Of a DNA stretch of 64,000 bases, positions 12,196 through 23,171 are shown in pieces. This stretch comes from Spinacia oleracea. Lineage: Eukaryota; Streptophyta; Magnoliopsida; Caryophyllales; Amaranthaceae. Each line of letters begins with the position of its first letter. The first letter of the stretch is position 1. The notes beneath the pieces are model-generated. The model had not been told where the DNA came from. It searched no databases and saw nothing but the letters and a program-made list of their open reading frames with translations. The stretch lies in NCBI RefSeq assembly GCF_020520425.1, contig NC_079492.1:138884361-138948360 (forward strand), given 5' to 3'. The position numbers and the translations under genes are program-made.

Positions 12196-13203
12196 TGTTA
12201 ACTTTAATCTAGAAAAATCTAGGAACATGTAATTGTTGTAATCTAGAAAAATCTAGGAGCATGAAATAAAATATCTAGACTATCCTAACAAATATCTAAA
12301 AATAGAAAAACCTAGAACTATCTACAATGGGAAGAAAGTAGAATCCTAGAATAGAATAGTCTAGAGAAGTGTAGTGGTGGAAATCACCAACATCTATACT
12401 AATATATTAAAAGGCGTTGAGAAAAATGTCTATGTGCCACGTAGTACTCTTCCCTTTGCGCCACATCATTCACTCACCAAATGAATACAACCAAAAATCA
12501 ACACGGATAATAAGGTTCGAACTCCAGACCTCAAGTGTGGATGATAACTCTCATTACCATCTTTACCAACAACTAATTGTGGTTTATCTCTTCACATTAA
12601 TTTATAAATGAATGTTAACATGAAGTCTAAAACAACTAAATTTTTATGTGACTTTTTATTTTCTATCGACTATTTTGGGGAAAAAAACAATATTAAAGAA
12701 TTAGGACAACCATGAATAAACATGATGTCATAAGTCTCATAAGCATCAACTACAGAAATGCTTTGCATGGCTGTATATATCTAATTTGGTGTTTATTAAT
12801 TTGAATCACTTAATTCCACTAGAAAAAAAATTATACAAATTGTAAGATGATGTAATTGAAAAAATATTTCCCAGGATAAACGACGTAGTGTGTTTGTGTA
12901 TTTGACGAACTGGATGGATGCTTTTCACTTTATAGTATACATGTATTTTATCAAATATCGAGCTTAAGAAAATTCTAAAATTTTAACTATTCAATGTAGC
13001 AATCGGGGCATCGCCTGGGCCACACACTAGTTGTACTACTATAAATATGTAGCATTGTAAAGCATTAGCTAATACAACAAAAACAATTCCCCACAAAAGT
13101 CTCTTTGTAATTCCTCTTCCATACTCAAAGATCATCAACATTACTCAATCAATTAACCACAAATAAACTAAAGCCCACTACATCTTCCTAAATATTTCCA
13201 ACA
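12196..13203 (+). repeat. 5' LTR of the Copia element, containing a Helitron
   Basis: Matches the 3' LTR over its whole length except for a 638-base insertion at 12393-13030. Confidence 0.95.
12393..13030 (+). mobile_element. non-autonomous Helitron
   Basis: It starts TCTATACTAATATATTAAAA and ends in CTAG after a GC-rich CGGGGCATCGCCTGGG stretch, the standard Helitron termini. It sits between A and T with no duplication, as Helitrons do. The sister LTR at 18851-19225 preserves the uninterrupted site, CAACATTGTACTAC, which fixes both borders to the base. No Rep/helicase sequence is present. Confidence 0.93.
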
Positions 13204-16200
13204 TTTGGTATTAAGAGCAAATTATCCCAAAGCCTCCAATACAACCAATAATTCTTGCATACAACCTAAACCACCACTTAAATTTACATGGCCTCAACCT
13301 CAAACACATTTTACTATCCCCAAGTTAATTGGTTACCTTTATTTAAAGGGGAAAAATACCAACAATGGTGTATGCAAATGAAATCTGTATTTATCTCACA
13401 AGATTTGTGGGAGCTAGTCCAAAATGGGTACGAACACCCCAAGGATGCCATTGAAGAGGCCACTTGGGATGAAGCAAAAAGGAAGCAATACAAACAAAAT
13501 AGGATAAGGGATAACTATGCCCTATCCTTAATCTATCGTGGAGTAGATGAAACAATCCTTCCTACCATCATGGCTGCTACAACGGCCAAGGAGGCTTGGA
13601 GCATCTTGGAGACAAAATATAGAGGCTCCGAAAAGGTAATTCTCTTTAAACTACAATCTTTATGGGGAAGATTTGATACTTTAAAAATGTCTAAAGATGA
13701 AAATCTTCAATCATATTTTGATCAAGTCTTAACCATCGTTAATCAAATTCGATCTAATGGAGACACAATAGAAGATGTTAAAATTATAAGAAATATATTA
13801 AGAAGTCTTACAGTAAAATATGATCACATAGTGGCTGCAATAGAAGAAGCTAATAAAGATTTATCAACACTCACATTAACCGAGCTAATGGGTTCACTCT
13901 TAGCTCATGAAGAAAGAATGCGTAATTTTTCAGAAGATCCACTAGAACAAACTTTTCAAGCTAAACTGAGATTTTCTAACAATGGAGAAAATAAAAATGG
14001 TCACGGTTCAAATTATCAACCAAGAAGAGGAAATTCATATAACCGTGGCAGGTAGAGGAAATTATAAAAATCAAGGGAGTCGAGAAAATAATCAATCAAG
14101 TTCATATTGCAATTTGTGCAAGAAAAATGGTCATAATACAAAAGATTGTCGGTATAAATGTAAAAGGTGTAACAAGCACACTCATTTTGAGAAAGATTGT
14201 TGGTGTCGACAAAAAGAAGAGGCTAATTTCACCGGAAGTAACACAAACGCCGATCAATTATTATATACATGCTTAAATGCACAACATGAACCAAGTGATA
14301 CTTGGTATATTGATAGTGGTTGTTCAAACCACATGACTGGCAATAAAAATTCATTTGTCAGTCTAAATGAAAACATAAAAACTCAAATTATACTTGGTGA
14401 TGAAAGTAGCCAAGATGTTGCTGGCAAAGGGACTATTTCCGTTAAAACAAAAGACGGCTCCTCTAAATTCATCCATGATGTTTTCTATGTCCCTGGGCTT
14501 ACACAAAACTTATTAAGTGTAGGCCAACTAATTCAAAGAGGCTATATGGTGAAATTTGATAATAATATATGCCTCATATATGATAAGAAAAATTACCAAA
14601 TAATTGCAAAAGTCCATATGGCTCCTAACAAAATATTTCCTTTAAAAATGCAATTAGAAAATAATATGGCTCTCTCCTCCATTGTTGATGAATCCACACT
14701 GTGGCATCTAAGATTCGGGCATTTAAACTTTGACAGTTTAAAACTGTTAAAGAAAAAGGAAATGGTGGTTGGACTGCCACCAATAAATAATGAAAGAAAA
14801 ATATGTGAGGGTTGTATATATGGAAAAATGCATAGATTTCCATTTCCTACATCATCCTGGAGGGCTAGAGCTCCATTAGAGCTTGTTCATTCAGATATAT
14901 GGGGCCCTACCAGAACTCCGCCTCTCGGCGGAAAAAGATATTTTCTATTGTTCGTTGATGATTTTTCACGCATGATGTGGGTATATATCTTGGAGCATAA
15001 ATCAGAAGCATTCTCTCACTTCATGCAATTTAAAGCCCTCGTGGAGAGACAAAGTGGGCATTCTTTGAAAATTTTAAGAACAGATCATGGGGAGAATTCA
15101 CAAGTAGTGAATTCAATGGCTTTTGTAAAAAGCATGGTATTAAAAGGGAATTAACAGTAAGACGCACACCTCAACAAAATGGTGTTTCGGAAAGGAAGAA
15201 TCGAACATTTGCTGAAATGGCACGTAGCATGATGCAAGGGAAAAATCTTCCTAAATATTTTTGGGCGGAAGCTGTCCATGCAGCTGTCTATATTCTTAAC
15301 AGATCTCCCACAAAAGCAGTAAGGGAAGTCACCCCCTATGAAGCTTGGCACAAAAGAAAGCCAAGAGTTGAGCACCTTAAAGTTTTTGGGTGCATTGCAT
15401 TTGCCCACATCCCGAAAGAAAATCGGAAAAAATTGGATGTAAAAGGAGAGAAATGTATCTTCATTGGATACAGTGACGAATCAAAAGGATATCGTCTCTT
15501 CAAGCCCGAATCCAAGAAATTAATCATCTCTCGAGATGTGAAATTTGATGAAGGAGCACAATGGAAATGGAATGAGAATGATCCAGAACTTCCTCAAGGA
15601 GATATTCTTCCACTAGGCCCAAATGGAGAAGAAGGCCCAATTCAGCCAGCAACACAATCATCCTCAAGTCCATCATCACCAAGGAGCCTAAGATCACCTT
15701 CCAGCTCACAAGGCGCAACATCAACTTCAAGACCAACTCAAGCAGTTCGACAATCTCAACGTGATCGGCGTCCTCCATCCTACTTGGAGAATTATGGATG
15801 CAATTATGCTATCATGGCTCTCTTTGCCGGTGAACCACTAAGCTTTCATGAAGCAACACGAGAAGACAAATGGATCGAAGCAATGAACGAGGAGATTCGA
15901 ATGATTGAGAAAAATAACACATGGGAGCTCGTTGACAAGCCTGAAGATAAGGAAGTGATAGGCCTCAAATGGGTCTACAGGATCAAGGAGCACAAAGATG
16001 GATCAATTCAAAAGAACAAGGCTCGTCTGGTCGCAAAAGGCTACTCACAACAACCAGGAGTCGACTTCACCGAAACATATGCTCCAGTTGTCCGCATGGA
16101 GACGATCAGGTCAGTTCTAGCACTTGCGGCTCAACTTAAATTACAAGTTTTTCAGTTAGATGTTAAATCTGCATTTCTCAACGGGGAGCTCAATGAAGAA

Positions 16201-17158
16201 GTATATTTTGAGCAACCGCAAGGATATGTCATCGAAGGCCAAGAAGAAAAGGTATATCGCCTTCGAAAAGCTCTTTATGGGCTCAAACAAGCTCCTCGTG
16301 CATGGAATAGCAAGATTGATGGCTATCTTCTACAAAATGGCTTTACAAAAAGTCCAAGAGAGCCATCACTCTATATAAAGACCCAAGGGTCACATGATTT
16401 TCTCATCTTGTGCCTCTATGTAGACGATCTTATCTACATGGGTACTAACTCAAGAATGGTCGAAGAATTCAAGAAGGCCATGATATCGGAATATGAAATG
16501 ACCCGACCTTGGAGAGATGAAATATTTCCTTGGCATGCAAGTCAAGCAAAGACCAGGAAAGATCTTCTTATCACAAGAAAAGTACGCTGACGATCTACTC
16601 AAGAAGTTTCACATGAAAGATTGCAAGCCATTTGTCACACCAATGGCACCTAATGAGAAGCTCTCCAAATATGATGGCAAGGAGAAAGTAGATGCCTCAA
16701 TATATCGAAGCTTGGTCGGATCTCTCATATATCTTACACACACAAGGCCCGACATCGTACATGCTGTCAGCATCGTGTCAAGGTTTATGAGAGAACCTAG
16801 TAAAGCTCATCTCGCAGCAGCAAAAAGAATACTCCGGTATGTCAAAGGCACAAAAGCTATGGAATATTATACAAGACCGAAGATGACTACAAGCTCACAT
16901 GATACACCGACAGTGATTGGGCTGGAAGTATCGACGACAGGAAGAGTACAAGTGGCTATGTATTCCAGTTGGGAACGAAAGCCATTTCATGGTCATCAAA
17001 GAAACAAGCGACTGTGGCTCTATCATCATCAGAAGCAGAATACATTGCAGCAACAAGTGCATCATGTGAAGTAGTATGGCTCAAGAGAATTCTTGGTGAT
17101 CTACGACAGCCGACAGAAGACCCAACAATAATTTATTGCGACAACATGTCTGCCATAG

Positions 17159-18630
17159 TGTGAGGGGGTCGAAAAAGCACGAGGCTAATGCGTGACCTCG
17201 TCCCTCGTGGGTGTGACGATTCTTTTTATTCAATCAAGTGTAATTGGATTTCCTGTGAGTTTACACCCAATTGACTAGTAATATAGGAGTCGCCATTCAG
17301 TTTTTAACGACAATGAGAAAAACTGACAAAACCCGGTTATCGTGCCATAAAGGGAGTGCAATTATGAATGACCACGACGACCGTAGGTTCCCTTGTGATC
17401 CCTGGTGTGGGGATCTCTCAACATACACCCGCAAGGTAGAGATTGAGGGTTCGGGGGACTGTAACTACGGAGAGGAGTACTTCGCTCGTCGATAACTCCA
17501 GAGGCAGGATATCCTGACTAGCTCAGCATAAATAATTGAAGGGACATGCGTTAACTATTAAACTAATCTGAGTTGATTTTAGCAATATGCAACATATAAT
17601 ACTAGATCGATCGCGATTATCTGATTTAAATAGCATTAAGGGACCTAGCATGATAATCCAATTTCCCAAAAATATTATATTTGTTAGGCGTGATAGAACA
17701 ATCAGATTTAGTTAGTTTAACAGTTCATAAAAAGGGCGAGGAAAGCAATTAAATCATCGAAAAGGGGCACATTACGACGCACCCTTGAGAGGTGCGTCAC
17801 GGTTCTCAGAAAACTAACCACTTTGACTTTGCTATTTCTCCTTTTTATTTAACGAATCTCAATTATGGGACAGGATACGTTCTGTTCGATTTATGGTTCG
17901 ATTGCGACAGAACGCGTGAACAATTTCGCGGCGTGAGGCTTAGGCTAAGGGTTGGAGTCAATACTCAGAATATAATTGTGTTGTGTCCTTTCACGTCGAA
18001 TTTGGGGCTGTATTTATAGGGAAGAGTTCGTGGAAAGATAGAATTGCAGAGTTCTAATCCATAAAGAATTAGGAAAAAACACGTACCCAGGTATTTTCAG
18101 CGCCCAGGCCTGGGCGCCGAAGATTTCGGCGCCCAGAGCCAGGCGTTGAAAATAGGGTCTGGGCTGTTTTCTTAGTCAGATTCGGATTCCTGAAATCCGT
18201 AGAGTTTGAGACTTAATCGAGTCTTTTAGTGCGTATTAATCTTGTGACGGGATGCATCTGGGCCCGTTACGAACTCTAGGCTCGTTAGGATTTTAATTAA
18301 TACGTAACTCTTATTTCCGAATCATATTAGGAATAGGATTCTCGCAGTTTTCTATCTCATTTAGGATTTATGTTGGAATGCAACACCTAATTCTGGCAGG
18401 TTTCTATTCTTTATGATTTGCCACTTTTAGAAGCTACCTTTTACGGCAGTTACTATTTTTAGCAGGTTTCCATAAATAGCAGTTTTTCTATAAATATCAG
18501 GTTTCGGGTGAAATGAAAAGGGGAATTGAGATTCGTTTATTTTATAGGAGATGCGTTGTCAAGTGGAGATTTATGCTTTCATCATCGAACCTTTCCCTTT
18601 CGGGAATGGGGACAAAAGTAGGTGTCTACA
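17159..18630 (+). mobile_element. solo LTR, probably Ty3/gypsy-type, nested in the Copia element
   Basis: A 1,472-base block starting TGTGAGGGGG and ending GTGTCTACA, flanked by CATAG on both sides (17154-17158 and 18631-18635). The host element's sequence resumes directly after it. It holds GC-rich inverted words (GCGCCCAGG, CCTGGGCGCC near 18110) and no protein domain. One LTR with a perfect duplication and no interior means a solo LTR left by LTR-LTR recombination. The family assignment is inferred from size and style only. Confidence 0.88.
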
Positions 18631-18850
18631 CATAGCCATGACAAAAAATCTAGTCTTCCACAGCCGCACGAAGCATATTGAGATACGTATCACCTTATCC
18701 GAGAACTAGTCGAGAAGCAGGAGATCGAGCTACAATTCTGCAAGACCGGGGAGCAGCTCGCGGATATCTTCACAAAGGCGGTCTCAACAGAAAAATTCAT
18801 CCAATTTCGTCGACAACTTGGAGTTCAAGATTTTTCAGATTAAGGGGGAG

Positions 18851-19225
18851 TGTTAAAAACTTTAATCTAGAAAAATCTAGGAACATGTAATTGTTGTAAT
18901 CTAGAAAAATCTAGGAGCATGAAATAAAATATCTAGACTATCCTAACAAATATCTAAAAATAGAAAAACCTAGAACTATCTACAATGGGAAGAAAGTAGA
19001 ATAGTCTAGAATAGAATAGTCTAGAGAAGTATAGTGGTGGAAATCACCAACATTGTACTACTATAAATATGTAGCATTGTAAAGCATTAGCTAATACAAC
19101 AAGAACAATTCCCCACAAAAGTCTCTTTGTAATTCCTCTTCCATACTCAAAGATCATCAACATTACTCAATCAATTAACCACAAATAAACTAAAGCCCAC
19201 TACATCTTCCTAAATATTTTCAACA
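18851..19225 (+). repeat. 3' LTR of the Copia element
   Basis: 375 bases, TGTTA...CAACA, about 99 percent identical to the 5' LTR outside the Helitron (counted by eye). Confidence 0.95.
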
Positions 19226-19230
19226 TGTGT

Positions 19231-22200
19231 CATGTGCTTTTGGGCCTATATTGAAGTACTTGCATAATTATGTTGTACACTTGTACCTGATTGAAAAAAT
19301 ATGGGCTTATGACTTCAGTTTCATTATGATCTTGAAAGACGGGCCTTCCATTTAAGAAATTCCAAGCCCTTTATTTTATGTAGGTTTACTGTACATAGTC
19401 AAATGGACTACTCAACCATTTAGGATTCATTTGCTTCAACAAAAGCATTTTCAGTGGGAAAATATTTTGATGGAAAACCATTTTCAAAAGAGACCATAAT
19501 GGCGGAAATAGTTTTCTTTTGTTTCTTTCTTTACAAGAAAACTCAAAAAGAAAAACAAAATAAAAGTGAAAAACAACGATGGATAAGAGGAGAGAAAAAG
19601 AAATGTAAAGAGAAATAAGAGAGGAATGTGGCATTCCGACATTCTTTTCAAAAGGAAAAAAGTTTTCCACCTCGAGAAATTTATTTTCCTTCTTTGGAAA
19701 AATAGTTTTTCACTCATTAACAAAACAAACAACGAACAATGAGAAAATATTTTTTCGTAAAAGTGTTTAGTTTCTCTCAACATAAACGGGATGGAGTCAT
19801 AGTTTGTATCATTACAACTTACAAATTATTGGCTATTTGGCTTATATTGCAAAAATATTACGCTCCCGAAGTCTGATGGATGCAAAATCCATATAATCCT
19901 CTAATGTCCTGAAACACATTCACAAGTATTTAGTTTCCCATTAGCTAGTATGTAGCTTAAAGAGGATGGTCCTCAAAGTTGTGTTAAAAATAACATTGTA
20001 ATCACCCCTCCCGCCACCTTTTCACGCACTACTAAAGGAAGGAATTGAACTCGGAACTAGACCGTGGAATTCAATTTGTGCTACCACCCTCTCATCTTCA
20101 AGTTTCATTTACATTATAATAGGTCTTGCAAGGACCATATGATAAATTTGATACTTGTTTAGGTTATGCATGTTATGTATATAAGGATACTCCTCAAAAA
20201 ATCAAAATGATTCTTAATCAAAATAATGTTATAACTTCAATTGTAGTGGATGTTTAAGAGTTTTTTTTTTTTTTGCTATCTAAATGTTTCAAATGATTTT
20301 ATCATAGTGGTTTGAGATTATATTGTGCGTTTTTCAATACCAAGTGGCTACTTATCCGTTTCCCAAAAGAATCTCTTTTTAATTTTATCTTGGAATATTG
20401 TACTTAATTAAATGAGTGGAAAATAGTTTCAGTTTCTCAAGCTCATGGTCCTCAATTTGTTTGACATTAGATAGTGATCCCTTCATGCGCATGACATTAT
20501 CCACCGAAAGAGTAGGGAACAACATTGGGTGGGGAATTGGGGATCCATTTAGAAAAACAAATGTAGACTTGTGATTCTCTGAACCACTAGTCTCATTTTA
20601 AATCGTTTCATACGTAATTTTACTTAATTGACAGACTATATTCATTAGTATGTCAACTGTATATGAGGTATTGAGGTGGGTGTTGTGGTATGCGGTATAA
20701 TGTTATATTAATATTTAGATGTGTTATCTTAATTTAGTATATATCTGATTAAATTTCATTGAACTGAAAGGACTTGATTAAAACTTATTAAATCTAGTAA
20801 GACCTTATTATAAATTGATTTAAATTTATTGACATGGTATGACCTAATTGCAACTTAAAACTTGTTAAACAAAACTTTTTTGGGATGTGAACACACCCGT
20901 AATATTACGTACTTATGTATGTTGTGTTGCCCTCCACTCAACAAAAACCCGTGAGAAACTTAGGTAGCCGCTAATAATAAGGGATGATCTCTAGTAACGA
21001 CGAATTTGTGGCTCACGGTCACGGGTTTTATATTCGATATTCGATATTCGATATTCGATATTCTGTGCAAATTGCTCTATGACAAAACTTTCCTCATACT
21101 TTGGGCCCCATCTCCCACCACTTTCCTCAGTGAACTATCCCATGCTCACGTTATTAAGTCCATGATCAACTAACGGTTTTTTCCACAGGTAGCAAACGAG
21201 TCATTTAGATTGATTTCATTTGATTCAAGACTCCGAGTCAATGAATTCTGCAATGTATTAATATTAAGTATGAGCTATACTTTTGGTTTAGGTAAAAGTA
21301 GAGGTATCGAAAGATCGTAGGTAGCATGTCAAATTATGGATGTTAACAAATTTAGTCGGTTAAAGTTATAAGGTGATGTTAATAACCTAAAATCAGATCC
21401 CAAATAGGTGAAGTTATTATTATCTTTTTTACCGCCTACCATCATTCTGGATGCACATTATTGTTTTTACATGTTGGGCACTATAGGTTAGCACCATAAG
21501 CATTTGATTGGACCTCCACTAATAAGGTCTTTTGTGGATTAAGTTAATTGACAATATTAGTAATTTCTAAAGGCTATTGAGTAAACCAAATAGAGATTGT
21601 AAGCTACAACTAGTAGTAGTGGTGGACTAGTGGGTCTTAAGTGTGCTCTTCCTTTTCTTAGTGCACTTTTTGTTGTGCACGTTATGGACATATTGTTACC
21701 TTAATCTGTAGCCCATATTTCTGGTTTTTTAACTTTGTTGTCAGCCATTTGTTTCCCTTACCTAAAAAAAATATGCCAAACTACTCCTTAAGTGTTCTTA
21801 TATACGCGGATAAACTCATGATAACATTAAGATCATGTTGGGTTTAGAAAGACTGAAAATCGATAAGTACGAAAGATTAGGAAATTATAAACAATGAATT
21901 TTGATCCATAAAATTAAAAAGTACGAGAATGCGAATTGACAAAAAAAATATAAAAAAATACGAGAATGTTTTAATCAGTAAAAAAATAATAATTTAAATT
22001 AACGAAAATTGATTGAATCTTACGCGATACCCTGCTTGTTGCGAGAGCCTCTCTAAAGGCAATGGGGTAACGACAATAAGCGAAAATCTATTTAGGATAA
22101 CAGGCTTATGGATCAATTTAGAAGGTTGTTGAAGAACTGTAAATAGAAGGTTGAGGACAAAGATTTGGATAATTTGAAGAGCTTTACCCAAACTTGATTG

Positions 22201-22486
22201 GATCAAAGCTGGATTGATAGAAATGTGACAGCTTGTATAATCAATCAAGGGTTGTGTGCACAACTCTGAATCTTAGCTATTAAACAAAGATCAGCAAAGT
22301 TGTGTGCACAACTTTGGCATTGCAAGAATTTTTGTCTTACAAATTACTCATGGCTAATGCCTAATCATTTGTATCCATCCTTCTACTGCCAAATCAATTG
22401 CACATAATAAGGGTGATGATGACTTAATGAGCCAAGACTGTTTCAAACAATCAAACTTATCGAATACATGACTTCGTTCGTTTATA
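19231..22486. other. gene-free stretch
   Basis: No gene is supported in these 3.2 kb. A 7-base tandem (TATTCGA, about 4.7 copies) lies at 21031-21063. The sequence near 19440-19765, rich in GGAAAA/TTTTCC, may be an eroded MITE, but ends cannot be fixed. Minus-strand frames at 19386-19783 and 21994-22263 show no domain. Confidence 0.5.
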
Positions 22487-22642
22487 CTCCCTCTGTTCCT
22501 GAATACTTGCAACAGTTTGACTGACACATTAAAGAAGCTTATGGTCAAACTAGTGTCTTCACAACAACGTATTACATGAACAAAGTTAATGTATAAATAG
22601 TGCAAAAATCAAACTATTGCAAGTATTCATGAACAGAGGAAG
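22487..22642. mobile_element. Stowaway MITE
   Basis: Ends CTCCCTCTGTTCCTGAATAC and GTATTCATGAACAGAGGAAG are inverted, with TA on both sides (22485-22486 and 22643-22644), as in Tc1/mariner-related Stowaway elements. 156 bases, no coding. Confidence 0.9.
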
Positions 22643-22985
22643 TACCTCACGATTATTTCTCCGAAATTTGGTCATGATTATTTCGACTCACCTAGTTTAA
22701 GTCTCAATCCGATAGTTTTTCTCGTAAGCAGGCTAGACTCATTATCACCTTTAGCAACACATAGCACATTCTCGATCTATAACACATGGAAAACAAACCT
22801 GCTGATATGCCTGCTTGCCCTGCTACCATCCAAAAAAGATGAGGACATGCTGCATCATAAGGCCAGTCATGTTCCTAACCATTATGGGAACAGTTTTAAC
22901 TTCCGTGAGCTTCCTTAACCTTATACGAAAAGTAAATACAACTTTATAAAGTGAGTAGTATAACATTACGAAACGAAGTGAGTAA

Positions 22986-23054
22986 GACCATGTTCTTTTG
23001 AACTGAACTGAACTAGACTGAATTTCTCTAAAATTCAACCAAAAGACCAGTGCC
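22986..23054. mobile_element. short PIF/Harbinger-like MITE in the GH28 gene promoter
   Basis: A 69-base unit with ends GACCATGTTCTTTTGAA and CCAAAAGACCAGTGCC, imperfectly inverted, and TAA on both sides (22983-22985 and 23055-23057). It ends 39 bases before the TATA box of the polygalacturonase-like gene. Probably an internally deleted member. Confidence 0.6.
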
Positions 23055-23093
23055 TAACTATAATTCCACTCCTCCCAAGTCCCAATTATGGAG

Positions 23094-23102
23094 TATATAA
23101 AT
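23094..23102 (+). promoter_or_regulatory. TATA box of the GH28 gene
   Basis: TATATAAAT lies 78 bases before the ATG at 23172, followed by a CA-rich leader. Confidence 0.6.
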
Positions 23103-23171
23103 ACACACACAAACACAACCTCAAATTCATCTTTTCTAAACAAGCCAAAACCAAACCACATTTTCCCCAAA

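Larger units (their letters stand above)
12196..19225 (+). mobile_element. Ty1/copia LTR retrotransposon, broken, with two nested insertions
   Basis: LTRs lie at 12196-13203 (enlarged by a Helitron) and 18851-19225 (375 bases). Both open TGTTA and close CAACA, and the whole is flanked by TGTGT (12191-12195 and 19226-19230). A primer site resembling TGGTATTAAGAGC follows the left LTR, and a purine tract AAGGGGGAG precedes the right one. Order of parts: gag (from about 13.29 kb, UBN2-like, with a CCHC zinc knuckle near 14.1 kb), protease (DSGCSNHM, near 14.3 kb), integrase (14.7-15.4 kb), reverse transcriptase (15.9-16.5 kb, YVDDL) and RNase H (about 17.0-18.8 kb, split by a solo LTR). This order is that of Copia. 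The coding part is broken in roughly four places besides that insertion. The LTRs differ at about four bases and two small indels, so the insertion is young, perhaps 0.4-0.8 million years at usual plant rates (inference). Confidence 0.97.
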
